Positions 23,649 through 36,300 of a stretch of 64,000 nt of DNA are shown in pieces. A program made the position numbers and the translations under genes. The notes under the pieces are model-generated. The model was given only the letters and a program-made list of their open reading frames with translations. It had not been told where the DNA came from and searched no databases. This stretch comes from Dichomitus squalens LYAD-421 SS1 (lineage: Eukaryota > Basidiomycota > Agaricomycetes > Polyporales > Polyporaceae), in assembly GCF_000275845.1 (NCBI RefSeq), contig NW_006766889.1, positions 932,923 to 996,922 of the forward strand. Direction: 5' to 3'. Numbering within the stretch: position 1 is the first letter of the stretch; every line of letters begins with the position of its first letter.

Positions 23649-24833
23649 GGAGGGTGGGGGACATACGGAAGGGAGGGAGGAGGACAGCACCCAAAAGCCT
23701 GGAGGGAGAAGAGGGCCGGCCGACCAGTAAATATGGGGCTCCTTCCATGCGACGCCACGTGCGGAGGAGGCCCTCTGCAACCGCCGGTTCGCTGCATGTC
23801 GTCGCACGTCAAGTCGCGGAATGACGGGCCTCCCATATGATCTCCCCGCTGTCTTCCTGGAAGAACCGGCTGGCCACCCTGTTCGAATCCATGACGAGCG
23901 TAGTTTAATGGTCGCGGTACGTGCTAAACATTTCTCGCGCGTCTCGGTGGGAAATCTCTCATGCCTCGATCGGGCTCTCCGCCCACGCTGATCTCCGCGC
24001 TTTACACTCTGTCGTAAGAAATGCCGCGGAGACATCTTGACTCTGCTATCGTCGCGACGAGGAGGAGTGGCGGTCTGCTGTGCGGCAGACGGTGCAGTGA
24101 GTGCCAGATGGACACCATCCATGCCTGTGGGATTGGGCTTTGACCGCTGATCCTCCGTGGCCATCAACTAGAACACCGCCAAAGCTCGATGTATGTCCGA
24201 TGAAGGGAAGCCAGGGAGTCTGTTGGAATTTGCAAACAAGCTATCCCCGCACAATGTATTCACAATAGTGTACTAGTCCTTGTCCAATACCGCCTTATCA
24301 CAGGTGGGGGCACTTCCATGTCTAGGATCAGTAGCACCAGGTGAAATTCGAGGTAAGCTGCCCTGAATCATCTGTGGTCTAGCGCGTGCGAGCATGAGTC
24401 TGTTATCTGTCTTTTACGCTTAGAGTAGACTCATGAGTATTGAATTTGAGTTCATCAAGTGACGTCGTGCGCTGGGGGCCTGGCGGTCAGTATAAATGTG
24501 TCCCAGGCCGGAGCCGTCCGGACCGAGGAGAACAAGCTCACAATAGAGAGGGCGTCTATTTGGATCGATGGCCACGTGCCGAGACTGATTTTGCGCGTCG
24601 ACCGTTTTGCGCGGGTGTTATGACGCGCCTCGCGGTTGTCCTCGGCCTCTCTCACCCACCACCTCGCATCGCAGCCCTTCCTCCCGACCCATCCGGCCAC
24701 AGCCCAATCACTCGCGACGGCGCGCGTATATTGCGGCGGACACGATCTCCCGGTGCGTACGTAGCCCCGCGTTCTAGTGGCGGGACCATCCAAACATTCC
24801 ATCTCACGCACGAAAAGTGCCGCACACGTCGAC
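23649..24833. other. Divergent promoter region, RGS gene / F-box gene
   Basis: About 1.2 kb between two genes that point away from each other. A TATA-like AGTATAAATG lies near 24489, about 345 bases upstream of the F-box start codon. The minus-strand frame that continues upstream of the RGS start (to 24167) has an Arg-rich composition unlike the gene and lacks a conserved domain. No other gene seen. Confidence 0.5.
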
Positions 24834-26633
24834 ATGGAACCCCCGGAAAACGACAACCCGTTCTTCCCGCCCAAGAGCGGCCGCTGCATCGTCAACGAGC
24901 TGCCCTCCGAGCTCCTCTCGCACATCTTCACGCTCGGGTGGGCCCCCGAGCGCGACGACGAGCCGGACGAGGACGACTTCGAGGACGTGGACGACGGCGA
25001 GTCGGACGACGGCTCGTTCTCGACCGCGTCGTCCTTCTCCGACGACGGCCCCCGCCCGCTGCGCCACGGGCGGGAAGACGCGGAGGACAGGGAGCGCAAG
25101 CTGCCGTTCAACGTCCTCGTCTCGCACGTGTGCGCACGCTGGCGCGCCATCGCGTTGAAAAACTCCCTCCTCTGGACCCACATACGCTTCGAGGGCCCGC
25201 CTCCCTGGGAGCGCGCGCTGATATACCTCGATCGCGCGAGCACCGCTCCGCTCTCCATCATCATCGACCGCACGGTTGAAGAGGAGGACGACCATTCGGA
25301 GTCGGAGTACAGTGATGACGGAGATAGACCCAAACCCGAGGACGACGACCCCGACCTGTCCATAATCACGGAGATCATGGACATCGTCGTGGCGCATGTC
25401 GACCACATACAGGCCCTCCAAATCATGGTTTCCTTCTACCCACATATGCACCGCGCCCTCGTCAAGCTCGGCGCGACCGCTGGTGCGCCATTGCTAGAGG
25501 TCTTGCAGCTCTACCACTACGAGGACACGGACGAGCACGAAAAGTTCAAGCTACAGGAGCTCCGCGAACAGCCCTTCGTGCTCTTCAATGGAAACGCACC
25601 GCGATTAACGCACGTCGCGCTCTGGGGCGTGCATCTCAACTGGTCAAAAGAGGGCTCGCCGTTCCTCACCGGGCTAACGGACCTCGAGTTCGCGTACCAC
25701 GCGCGCGACGTCCGCCCGAGCTACGCCGACTTCACGCGAATACTACGCTCGTCCCGGGACCTGCGCACGCTGACCCTCTGCATGTCGTGCCCAGCAGGCG
25801 TGCCTGCGGACTGGCGCGAGGAGCGGGAGCCAGAGGACGCCATGGACGTCGACACGTCCGCGCCGCTCGTCCTCTCCAGGCTAGAAGACCTCGTGCTCGC
25901 GTACCTCGAACCGCCCTACGTCCTCGCGCTCCTCACCCGCCTGTACCTCCCCGCGCTCACCTCCCTCGCGCTCGACCTCGAGGATGACGACTTCTCCGAC
26001 TTCCTCGCCTACCTCGCCTCCCCGCGCTCGCTCCCCCAGCCGCCCCCGCCCCCGCTCTCCCTGTGCGGCCCCGGCGTCGCCGGCTCCGCGAGCCCCCGCG
26101 CGCGCTCGCTCCTCTCGAACATCACCTCGCTCAAGATCGCGTCCCTCCGCTGCAACGAGGCCGTCGTGCTCGAGGCGTACAAGCAGCTCGACAAGGTCGC
26201 CTCGCTCAACCTCAACATGCTCTACCTCGACGAGTGCTGGCTCGAGCTCCTCCTGCCCTCGCCGACGCCGTCGACGTCCGCGAACACGAACCAGAACGAG
26301 CTGTACCTGCCGCGCCTGGAGGCGCTGACGACGACGGGCGTCGACGGCGCGCGCCTGCGCGAGCTCGTCGAGCTCCGCGCGGCGCGGGGCGCGCCGATCC
26401 GCACGGTGCTCATGAACCAGGACGACGACCTGGACGAGGAGGACGAGGCGTGGCTGGCGAAGCACCTGGACCGGTTCGAGCTGTTCGAGGGCTCGGACGA
26501 GGAGGAGGAGGAGGAGGTCGAGCTCGTGGACCCGTTTGACGACGACGGGGACGAGTGGGAGGACGCGGACGAGGATGAGGACGATTTCGAGGACGACTTC
26601 GGGGACGCGCCGATGCTGATCTTGCCGTTCTGA
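24834..26633 (+). CDS. F-box protein with leucine-rich C-terminal half
   Basis: Single exon, 599 residues from the ATG at 24834 (MEPPENDNPFFPP); the frame is open 57 bases further upstream but has no ATG. An F-box lies at about residues 22-110: ELPSELLSHIFTLGW is followed by an acidic insertion, then FNVLVSHVCARWRAIALKNS and LLWTHIRF, the usual end of basidiomycete F-boxes. The rest has irregular Leu-rich segments (LTHVALWGVHLNW, LRTLTLCMS, LEDLVLAYL, ITSLKIASL) typical of the variable substrate-binding part, and the last 45 residues are almost all Asp/Glu. Role by family: substrate adaptor of an SCF ubiquitin ligase. The target is unknown. Such genes are numerous and fast-evolving in Agaricomycetes. 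Confidence 0.85.
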   Translation: MEPPENDNPFFPPKSGRCIVNELPSELLSHIFTLGWAPERDDEPDEDDFEDVDDGESDDGSFSTASSFSDDGPRPLRHGREDAEDRERKLPFNVLVSHVCARWRAIALKNSLLWTHIRFEGPPPWERALIYLDRASTAPLSIIIDRTVEEEDDHSESEYSDDGDRPKPEDDDPDLSIITEIMDIVVAHVDHIQALQIMVSFYPHMHRALVKLGATAGAPLLEVLQLYHYEDTDEHEKFKLQELREQPFVLFNGNAPRLTHVALWGVHLNWSKEGSPFLTGLTDLEFAYHARDVRPSYADFTRILRSSRDLRTLTLCMSCPAGVPADWREEREPEDAMDVDTSAPLVLSRLEDLVLAYLEPPYVLALLTRLYLPALTSLALDLEDDDFSDFLAYLASPRSLPQPPPPPLSLCGPGVAGSASPRARSLLSNITSLKIASLRCNEAVVLEAYKQLDKVASLNLNMLYLDECWLELLLPSPTPSTSANTNQNELYLPRLEALTTTGVDGARLRELVELRAARGAPIRTVLMNQDDDLDEEDEAWLAKHLDRFELFEGSDEEEEEEVELVDPFDDDGDEWEDADEDEDDFEDDFGDAPMLILPF

Positions 26634-26980
26634 AGGCTTGTCCGTGTATGGCTTGGATGATGGACCGCGTTGCAGAGGGAGCCGGCTGGCATCTAGACGA
26701 GACTGTGCACGAGAAGGACATGCGAGATGTAAGCAGTAGTACAACACATTAACGGATTCATGAGTAGACTAATACATGTACATTGCTGAACGAGCGACGA
26801 TGGTTTCGTAACTACACTGCGACTCAGTCTCCTCCGAGCCAACTACATATCATAGTCCATGGACATCAAGGAAAATCATTACGGGTACAAACGTGCAACT
26901 CGTGAAAAGCACGGCGAGCAACGAAGACACAGAACAAACGGCAAGCACTCCGTACAATCTCCAGCAGCAGCGCGCAATCA
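26634..26980. other. Convergent intergenic region
   Basis: About 350 AT-richer bases between the F-box stop and the stop of the next minus-strand gene; expected 3' UTRs. Nothing else seen. Confidence 0.55.
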
Positions 26981-28543
26981 TCATGAGATCTGGTCCTTGC
27001 CAGCCGGAGCCGGAGCTAGCGACGGTTGCACGAGAGGGACTTCCGCAAGGCCGAACACGACGTCCGGCACCCCAGCCTCCTCCTCGCCCTCCTCGCCCCA
27101 CCCGTCGAGACCGCGCGCCTTGCCCTTCTCGCCCGGGGAGAGCTGGTGCAGCTCCGCGTCCACAGACGGGGGCACGTACGCCGACCGGTGCGGGTTCGGC
27201 ATCGCGACCATGACCGCGACGCGCACCTCCGCCGCGCGCTGGACAGGATCCTGCTGCTCCAGCGGTATCGCCGGTGTCCCCAACACGCCCTCGGCGTCGT
27301 TGCCGCTGCTCGCGTTTGCGCTTGATGCGGGCGTGGCGGGGGACGGGTTTGGACGCGCGCCCGTCCTGTTCCGGCTGAGGCGGTTGCGTGGGAGGACGTA
27401 CGCCGCGCCTTCAAAAAGGGCACGGATGCGAGGCTGGCGACCTGCTGGGGGATTCTGGGAGGACGCGATGTCCGTCTCGGCGGGGGTGTCTTTGGTTTCT
27501 GGCTTTTCGGAGGTGACGCTGCCGGAGAAGGGCTACGGGTTCGCACGCGCGAGAACGTGGGCAGAGGTCTTTGCCGTCACCATCCGCTCCTGCAGCATAT
27601 ATGAGGACGAGCAGGCCGGGGAGGGACTCACCATGATCTTTTCCCAGCTCCCGTCCTGCGGACTGGACGACGAGAAGTACGGGGGGAGCACGCTGACGTC
27701 GAACAGCGTTGGCCGCTGCAGCTTGCGGCGGTACGCGCGACCGAAGCCGCCTGAGCCGTCGTCGCTCGGAGAGAGCAGAACCCCTGCGGCGATAGCCTCT
27801 TCTAGGCGGCGGCGGAAGCGGCGACGGAGGAAGATGCCGCGCATGATGATGGCGGAGGAGATGGCGAGGAGGAGGAAGAGGGTCGCGAGGAACGTAAATC
27901 TAGCTCACCCGATGAGTCCATTCAGTCATCCCGCGTGCGTCCGCGTCGGTAGGCGATGGTGAGTCCAGGTCAGTTACGTGGGGTGGGCATTGAGTTTGGC
28001 AGGGTGTTCGATATGGATTAGCATCGTCGTGCGGAGTAGACGCACGGTACGGCCGGAAAGAAGTTACAAACCGTCAGCACAAGTCCGACGTATTATAACA
28101 CAACACAGGGATGGAGCGGTAGTGCCGAGGTGGGGGATGCCGCGGACGTAGGCGTGCGCGGGATACGAGTGCATACAGCTGTGATCCATAACTCTCTCCC
28201 GTCGCGTAGTGATCCTGCACTCCTATTCACCCACGCATCCCCTCGGGCTATGCACTCTCATCTATGCAGAAGATAAATAGACGTACAGGTATAGCGAGGA
28301 CGACGGGGGACCCATTCCCCCGCTGCTCTGAGTGCTGGTGCTCGAGCTAGCCGCATCGCCAGTCGTATGTGTGGCGAAGAACGGGGAAGATGTCGAATTT
28401 GATGCGGTTGGCACCAGGGTAGAACTAGAGGCTCCAGACCCGTCAGAGGATGTGGTAGTCAAGCTTGTCGTGGGAGACGTGGACGAGGAGGGGCTCGTCG
28501 AATGCGAGTTTCGGCTCGACGAACTCGACGAGGTAGCGGACAT
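26981..28543 (-). CDS. Ser/Thr-rich single-pass membrane protein of an unnamed mushroom family
   Basis: Exon 1 (28543-28287) encodes a Ser/Thr-rich region starting MSATSSSSSSRNSHS, likely extracellular and O-glycosylated. A 387-nt intron leads to exon 2 (from 27899), which completes PPSSSLYLFTFLATLFLLLA and continues ISSAIIMRGIFLRRRFRRRL: one membrane helix followed by a basic stop-transfer stretch. After a further intron the tail contains VRVAVMVAMPNPHRS, YVPPSVDAELHQLSPGEKGK and an acidic end VVFGLAEV. I recall this layout and the conserved VRVAVMxAMP block from uncharacterised Agaricomycete proteins. The start is the first in-frame ATG; the frame is open further upstream but lacks one. No catalytic domain is visible, so a wall- or surface-sensor role is only a guess. 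Confidence 0.62.
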
Positions 28544-30384
28544 GGCAGACGAGGGAGAGACGATTGAGGTAGGAAACGTTTGGACAGCCGAAGATGGTTC
28601 TGGCACCGGGGAGCGCCGTATTGACTGCGTGAGTCCGCCGGAGCAGTCGCCCTCTCTGTTCCCCGGGCCGCACGCACACTACGTTACTGATGAATGCGGC
28701 TGACACCCTGCGTCGTCGGTCGACACAATAACGTCTCAACCGTTCCTCGTTCTGCTTCAAGTCTGCCGCGTTGGATTGTTACATGACCTCCGTTACAAGT
28801 ATTCACAGTGCCGACCGCCTCGTCTATGTCAATTGCACCAACAATCACCAGCGTAACAGAATCTCCATTCGTATCACGCCAACTGGACATCCGCCGGTCG
28901 CGCCCCGGCCCTGCGCCCCATATAGCTGGTTTAGCCTCCGTTTCGGCGCACACAGCGCTACAATTCTCCAAGGACGACGCATGTATGCATGGACCACAAT
29001 AGCACACATCGCCCAGGAAACTACCGTTCTAGCGCTTACAGACAGTGTTCTGAAGCCTCTCTCCCCCGGCGCTCGTTTCCCCCCTCCAGATCTTTTCACG
29101 ATTCGTTCCATCAATTTTGCCTTCCTGTTTTGGTCTACTCCTTCCTGAGGCTTGCGGAGCGCAGCGACACATCGAGTGCCGGGGCAGAGAGGCCTGAAGA
29201 ACGTCTGGAGCCGAGACTATTCCGAGGCGGATGCACGAATGCAACGACCGGAGGACCCAGATATGCAGTCCCCACATCCGTACGCACGTACTTATCGCGC
29301 GAACACGACCCTACCCGCGCACGCCGCATGCGCATGTGCGCATGTGCGACCGTGCCTGCGCTCTCCGATCGCGCGTTCATTAACCCAGAGGCGAGCACAG
29401 ACCTCAGGCCTAGCACTGAGCACGAGAGAGTGCAGGTAGATGCCCCTCCCCCCGTCAGAACGTCTTCGCCGCGACTCAGCGATCGAATGTTCAACGCACG
29501 CTAGCGCAGATGTGGGACCAGCACCGGCCCAGCAGTAGACCGGTACGCCTCGTTGTCTGCGAGCCGTTCGCGTTATGCTTCCCGCGATGCGTACTTATAC
29601 TTAGTCTTGGAGGGACGTGGTGGTCACCGGTCACGCGCATCAGATACACATACGTACGTACCCAGGCCTAGGGTCTCGGGGAGGCTTTGGAGGAAGAAGC
29701 AGAAGCGAGGCTAAACTTGAACCAATACTCGCAGCGTGCTCAAACGCGTCGGGCACTCGCGGAAACCTCGCGGCGAGGAACGTGCGCATGCGCGAGCGTG
29801 TCTGCAAAAAACGCTTCTTGACTTCTTTCATTTCATTACTATCCACAGAGTTCGACGGTAAGAGGGTAAGTAGGTAATTAGGGCTCGACGGCGAGAGGGG
29901 GCCGTAAGCGGACGGCGGAGAGAGCGACGGGGAAGGGCTGCCAAGATCACCAAGGATGTACACGGGAACGACAAGAGGGCACTAGTGGGAGGTGGAGGAG
30001 GTAGAGGAAGGGGAGGGATCGTGATAGCGCATGGACGCAAAAGCGGGGGAGCAACCACAATCAGAGCCCAGAGGGGGGAAAGCAAGACGCGCGAATGGCG
30101 GGGGAGAACGCGGACGCAGACGAGCGAGAGACAGATGTCCGAGTGGAGAGCGCAACGGAGGCCGCGGCCGACGTAGGACTAGGCGTAGACGGGACGCGGA
30201 CATGTCATGGAGGATCATACCCAAAGTCATAAATGGCGTGCTGTCCGAGACGACCGCGGAGAGGAGGGAGCGTCTGCCGCAGAAGGGGAAGCGAGGGGGG
30301 CTCAGCGTGCTCTGAAAGCGTGAATCTTGCGTGTCATATACACGAAACGGGGTATATATCCGTGCAGGTGCGTATCACGCCCGG
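28544..30384. other. Intergenic, no supportable gene
   Basis: About 1.8 kb between two minus-strand genes. It should contain the promoter of the membrane-protein gene and the 3' UTR of the Sok1 gene. Several short frames on both strands show no family resemblance. A 24-nt strictly alternating pyrimidine-purine tract sits at 29325-29348. Pyrimidine-rich sequence on the minus strand around 29870-30200 may be UTR. Confidence 0.5.
29325..29348. repeat. Alternating pyrimidine-purine tract
   Basis: CGCATGCGCATGTGCGCATG followed by TGCG: 24 bases strictly alternating pyrimidine and purine, with the unit GCGCATGT repeated. Such tracts can adopt Z-DNA. Confidence 0.6.
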
Positions 30385-33311
30385 CTATGACATGGACGCG
30401 GGCGCGGGCGCGGGTGTCGCGGAGAGGAGTGCGGGCGCGGGCGAGGGGCACGGTTCGGACTCGGACTCGGACGCGTCGAGCCCGAGGAAAGCCGGGTGCG
30501 CGTACAGCGAGCCATACACGTTCGTGTGGATCGACACCAGCTTCGCCGCGCGTTCCGCCAAGTGCCTGATCTCCGGCATGAGCGGCTCGAGTCCGCTCGA
30601 CGAGCTCTGCGCGTCGTTTTCGCTGGGCTCGTCGGGCTCTGATGATGCCGGCGACGAGGAGGGCGGCGAGAGGACGATGTCGAGCACGGCCTCCTCGACG
30701 CACTCCCGTATCCGCTTCTTCATGAGCGTGCTGAGCGGCGACCCCGCACGGAGGTTGCTCTCCGCCCAGCTGTTCGCCAAGCTCAGCACGGACGCGTCGG
30801 GCGCGCGCAGCGCCTCCGCGCTTCTCGCCGGAGGCTCGCCCCCCAGATTTTGTTGCAGCGGCCGCGGCTCCGTCGCGCGCATCGTCACCTGGAGCACGAC
30901 GTCGCCGATGTCCGCACGCCACTTCTTCAGCTCCGCCTCTCGATCGCGCTCGCCACGCTCGTGTTTGCTCGACGAGGACGAAGACGAACCGCGGGAGCTG
31001 CTGCTGCTGGAGCTCGGCCGCGGGCGGTTTTGCATGTAGCACAGACCGAGGTGGGACGGGCCGATCTCCCAGATCTCCTTCTTGAGCCTGAGCAGCTCGT
31101 CGTTCGTCACCTGCGCGCGCGCGCCACCGCGCGACTGTCGGTGCGCGTGCGAGTGCACGAGCTGGCGGTAGAGCATGAGCAGCATGTAGAGCGCGGTGAA
31201 GTCGGCCGCATCTGTGCTCAGCGTCGCGAGGCGGCCGTAGTCGAGAAAGAACGTCTCGGGGTAGCCTGCGAACTGTGATGACGAGCTCGAGCTGCTGTGT
31301 GAGCGGGAAGACGCGATCGGGGGCGACGAGAGCGTGGGCGTCGACACTGCTGAGGGAGCCGGCGTTGATGCCGCCGCCGACGAGGATGGGGACGAGGGGG
31401 ACGGGGCGGACGACAGAGGCGAGGGGACGGCAGGCGGGTCGAAGATCAGGTTGACCACGGCTTTCACGACCGCGATCGTGACGCGAGTCTGGCGGGAATG
31501 CCTCAAGAACCTCTGCGAGTGCAGCGAAGAGCCCTCCGCGGCCGCCCGATACGCCGACTTGAGCCACGCGCGCGTGAGGCCCAGCGACGTCGTCTGTCGG
31601 TTCTGCCGCGTCTCCCGGAACGTCCTGATCTCGTACTGGGCGGCGGTCCGGACCAGGTACGGACGCAGCGTCTGCAGCTGATGGTTGGCCACGTCCTATT
31701 GCCGCACGCGGATTCCCGGATCGCGCGAGCGACGGCATTCGCAGAACGCACGCACGGAGTCAAAGAGCAAGCAGAGAACACGAACACACACGCACATCAG
31801 ACACGCTCAAGATCAGGCACCGCAGAGAATCAGCACTCACCAGCTTCATCAGCTCCATGATCTCGAAGCACAGCCGGATCGCGCGCACCGCGTCCAGCTT
31901 CGTCCCGCTCCCCCCAGGGGCGCAACTGCGCGCGAGGGCGACCATTTGGTCGACGGCGGCGTCGCGCATGGGCGCACAATGGCAGCGGATGATGTCCCCG
32001 ATCGCCTGAAAGACGCCGGAGGGATCGAACAGCCCGTGGTCGATTTCCTGCTGGATCAGGTCAGGGTCGAGAAGCTGCCGCAGAAGCGCGACGTGCGCGA
32101 CGTTCTGCTGGAACTGCGGGTGCTGTGGGGGCGGTGGGAAGAGGAGCCCCGGCGGCCGCGTGCTGGGAGGCTGGGGAGGCTGGATGATGGAGATGAGGAC
32201 CTCGAGCAGCTCGTTCAACAGCGGCCGAATGCGCGAAGGCGTGCGGACGGTCATCATGTTGCCCTGGGAGAAGGCGAGGAGGGGGCGGTCGATGGGCATC
32301 GAGAGGATGCCGCACGCACAGCGTCGCTCGGTGAGTCGACCGTTGGCATCGAGAGTGGTGCAGGTGCACCCGCACTCGAGCTCGCGGACGATGGCGAGCC
32401 AGTAGTTGTCTGCGAGATCGCGCTTGCGGCGACTCGACGTCGGCCGGAACTGCAGTCCAGAATCGAACAGCAAGTCATGGCCTACAAAGACAAACGTACA
32501 TTGGTGTGAATGGGATGCTAGCTACGGGAGAAAGGAAGAGGAAGGGGTACTGACGGAGCTGAGGATTGCGGAGGATGGCTTCGAGGTCGAGTTCCTTCAA
32601 TGTCTCTCTGTTTATGGGAGGTTGGTGAGGGGGTATATGGGGAGAGATGGTTATCGGCTCGACGGGAGAGGCGGGAACGGAACGCGAACTGGAAGACACA
32701 GAAGGAAGACTAGCGGTGCGCAAGAGAGACCCTCTACTTGGACCAGGCTCGGTCGCGGAGACGATGCCCGTGTCGCGGGTTTCTCCTGCGCGACGATGGC
32801 GACCGAGGTGATGACGTGAAGACGGACCACGCAAACGGCGCGAACGTGGGGATCCTGGTGGTGTGCAAGGAATGTCTATGCGGAGGCGTTTGGGAGACGC
32901 TTGACCTTCGCGGTTCCGTTGTGGGTTGAACGCGGAAGGGGCACAAGAGGGAGAAGGCGGGTGTGGCCAAGAAGGAGCCATACCTTGGGTGGAACGGGCT
33001 ATGTGCCACGGGGAGGTGGAGGGCCCGGGGGTGGCAGCGTCTGCAGGACACCTGGGGGTGGCCTGGGGGTCGATGAGCATGGCGTCGGGGGTGGGGGGAG
33101 GGTCAGAGGGAGAAGGGGGGCCATTATGGTCGTCTTGGTCGGCCTTGCGCTTGCGACTGAGGGAGTGGATAGGACGGGACTCGTGGGCAAGGTCGTCCAT
33201 GGGAGGGCGGACGGGGGAGGAGATACGGGAGGAAGGAGGATATGGCGGACCATATTTAGGGAGGCGAGAAGGAACGCGTGGTAGCAGCCCGCTTGGGCGA
33301 CACGCTGCCAT
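30385..33311 (-). CDS. SOK1: Sok1/Tcp11-family protein
   Basis: Three exons, 33311-32555, 32481-31841 and 31695-30385, with introns of 73 and 145 nt; 902 residues. The first 230 residues are disordered and Pro/Ser-rich. The Tcp11 domain begins with PPINRETLKELDLEAILRNP, then across the first intron QLRHDLLFDSGLQFRPTSSR, then RPLLNELLEVLISIIQPPQP, DPDLIQQEIDHGLFDP, DMIRCHCAPMRD-like sequence, and across the second intron ELMKLDVANHQLQTLRPYLV. The motif order matches fungal Sok1 closely. Yeast SOK1 in high copy suppresses loss of protein kinase A, and mammalian TCP11 acts with PKA signalling in sperm; the biochemical role is unsettled. Both splices restore the frame exactly. A large Ser-rich linker and a C-terminal Pro/Ala-rich end are extra to the domain. 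Confidence 0.9.
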
Positions 33312-36300
33312 AACGCCTGAGTCTGAGGCCTGAGCACCCCGTCCTCCCCGCCCCTTTGTCGCTCACGAAATACCCACTTCCATTCTCCGAGAGGGACACG
33401 ACACGCACATGCATGTCGTCCGTTGCCAGCGCAGGCCCAGCAGGCTCACAATAGGCCCAGGGTGAATAACCAGCGTTGTTTCCCGTCTGAGACCAAGCGG
33501 CCGCGAGATCTGGATCGTAGCCGCGGCTGCACGCCCGCCGGCGCGTGCTAAGTACTTACGGGCCATGTCCATATCCGGAAGGCCTCGCAGTCTGGCCAGA
33601 AACCGAGATCAAAAGGGATTGTCCCACATGGACCCACCCGGTGGTCTGCGCAGAGAGGTCTTGCCCACCGCGCAGTGGTCGTACCCCCACCACATCCATG
33701 TTCATGTCCCCGAATCCGACAGTTTAGGCTCCTCGCGCGGCCGCTGCTTCACACGCCTCTGCCGCACGATGACCACGTTGAGACGAGGACTATCATTCGC
33801 TTTCTGCGCGGCCCAGCTCGGTGTCTCCGCAAATACGTAACATGCAATCAGATCTACGCCGGAATTTCCTCCTCCACGCCTCGCCCCCTGCAACACCGTC
33901 CCTCCTTTCGCCGCCAGTCCGCCGCCAGATCCTTCGCTTGCCCGCCGCCCCCACCGTGCGCCGCTGCGGCCGAGTTCAACGACAAAGGGTCCACTCATCG
34001 CCTGCCGCGCTTCGTCCACGCGATCGTCTCTGGCTTGCCAATCTTTCATTTCAGATAGCCATCGCAACACGAGGCTCTCGCCATCACCATATACAGCCCT
34101 CCATCCCGTTCGACCTTGTTCTCCCGGTCCGGCCTGTCTCACCGCTGCCGGCCATGCCATCGGACTCCGCCACCAGACCGCCCGGACCCCACCCTAGTGC
34201 ACCCGCAATCTGAGAGGCCAGCGTCCCAGATGGCTCGCTGACTGTGGCTGCAGGCGACCGACTACCATTCCAGGCGAGCGCTAGCCCTCCCATCCCAGAC
34301 GCAACATCGGCGTCACGACCCGATGCATTCTACACGACGCCATCCCCTTCAAGATGGCTCCTCACAGATCCGCCCGCACGGTGGGGAATGCGTTGATGCT
34401 CATGCTTACATTTATCTCACGGCGGTGGCTGTCTCTCATCTCGACGTTCCTGCTACGCAGAAATGATATGATGCGGCCCCTCAGGCTCGTCTACAATAAC
34501 AGTGGGCCTGTTCCGAGGCGACGGGTGGTTGTCAAACCCAAACAACACGTTTCTCCGCACCACCCACCCCGTCAGTTTGGACTCCGCGCCTCTATATATG
34601 CCGACGTCACGATGAAGTCGAGTCGGCGCATAGCCCGATATGTCAAGGCCATCCCAACTTCCTAGCTCGGCAGATCTCTGCAAAAATCCGCTCTTGTCGT
34701 GATCGTAAGATCACTACCAAACCAACACACTTGCGGGCACACAAGCTCCGGGCGTCTGACATGCGTTAAGAGCCCGAACCGACACCTTGTTGATCGCCCG
34801 TCAAGAATGCGATCTTGTTCAACATCGTCTATTCTGGTCTCAGAAGCCCGACAGTTGCCCGGCAGCGAGCCAGGAGGCCAAAGCACTGTCGATGGACCAC
34901 AGAAGACACCGCAGCTGGCAGGATCCGGGCGGAACACCAGAATCGCGACGCGCTGGGCCCTCGTCGGACTTTGCTCGTCCCAAAACTCTGATTCCATCGC
35001 GCTATCCGAATCCAATCCCCCCGCTCAATCAGCTTCCCATCTCTGCTCCCCCCAGCGTTCTTCTGCAGCGTCCTTCCAGATCAAGTCTAACCCCCACACG
35101 CAGGTGTATGTCCTGCCCACCGGTCGTCGTCTCCCTCTCCCCTCCCGGCATGGCGTAGTCGCAGACTCGGCTGGCCCCTGCGGCTTCCCGTTCATTCTAT
35201 ATTGTTGCATCGTTGGTCGCGCCCCGTGCTCGTGCAGCAGTGCAGGCTACCCACCACGACGTCCCGCCCGGAGCTCGCAACTTCGCTGTTCATTCATCTA
35301 TCTCCCTATCACGTCCGCGTTCGCCGCTCGCCCTGCGCACGGCCCTGCAGTACTAGTCTCGCTCGGATCCTGCTGCGAACCCGGACGCGCGCACGGCGAC
35401 GGTGTCCGTTTCCAACCTTCGCAAGCGTCCACCTGCTGTATTCTGTATGCGTGAGCTCACACGCAGCACCAGTACCTGTCCCCCGCCCGCCCCATCTCCT
35501 GTGCTCGCGATATCGGGGACATCTTCCCCATCCGTCCGTTCCCAGAGCTAATAGATCGTTCCCCGTATTAGCGTCGTGCCCTGAACACCACACCATCATC
35601 AGATCCCGATGCTTCATATCGAGCAGTGCATACATTGTGCGATCCGGAACGCCAGCGATGCGATGGGAGCCCAAGATCCCAGCGCCCGACGCCAATCTGG
35701 CAGCCCTCGACCGCTCGCGTTCCCACTCAGGCGGCCGGGATAGGCAATCTGCGCGAACCGAGGTCACACGAACCACATACGCATCACCACATCATAACGT
35801 CCTCCTGTCTGTGCCAGGGGGTGCGGCATGACGGAATCCTGCGTGAAAGCCGCCAACCCGACAGTCGAATACGTCGACGTCGTCCCACCTCGTACATGCC
35901 TTCCCGCGGTGCCCGTCGTCCACATACATACACCTGTCAAAGTTCCATTTCCATTCCCAGTTACAGTTCCAGCAGACATCCGGCGGCAGCGCCGCGCTGT
36001 GGTCCTAGTGCACGGTACCGTGCACCGCGCCGTCCACCAGGATGTGATGTACGCGTTCGGGCGGATTCGCACAGCCCCGCTCGCCCGGCCGTCTTATGAT
36101 GATGCTGCAAGCGGTATGTCGAACAAGACTCGTCGGCTCCCTGACACACCCCTGTTCTCCACCTGCTTATTCCGGGCGCACCTGACGGTGCTTTGTGAGA
36201 AGCCGGCGCTCCTGCTACGGCCGGGAGAATGCCCAAGCACCCCTCCACACACACGCTACGCCACGACAAGGCATGGTTTGCCACACTAGGGGTGCCATGG

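Noticed and set aside
24455..25451. Long minus-strand frames opposite the F-box gene
   Set aside because: They mirror the plus-strand gene's codon bias (antisense shadows) and contain no domain.
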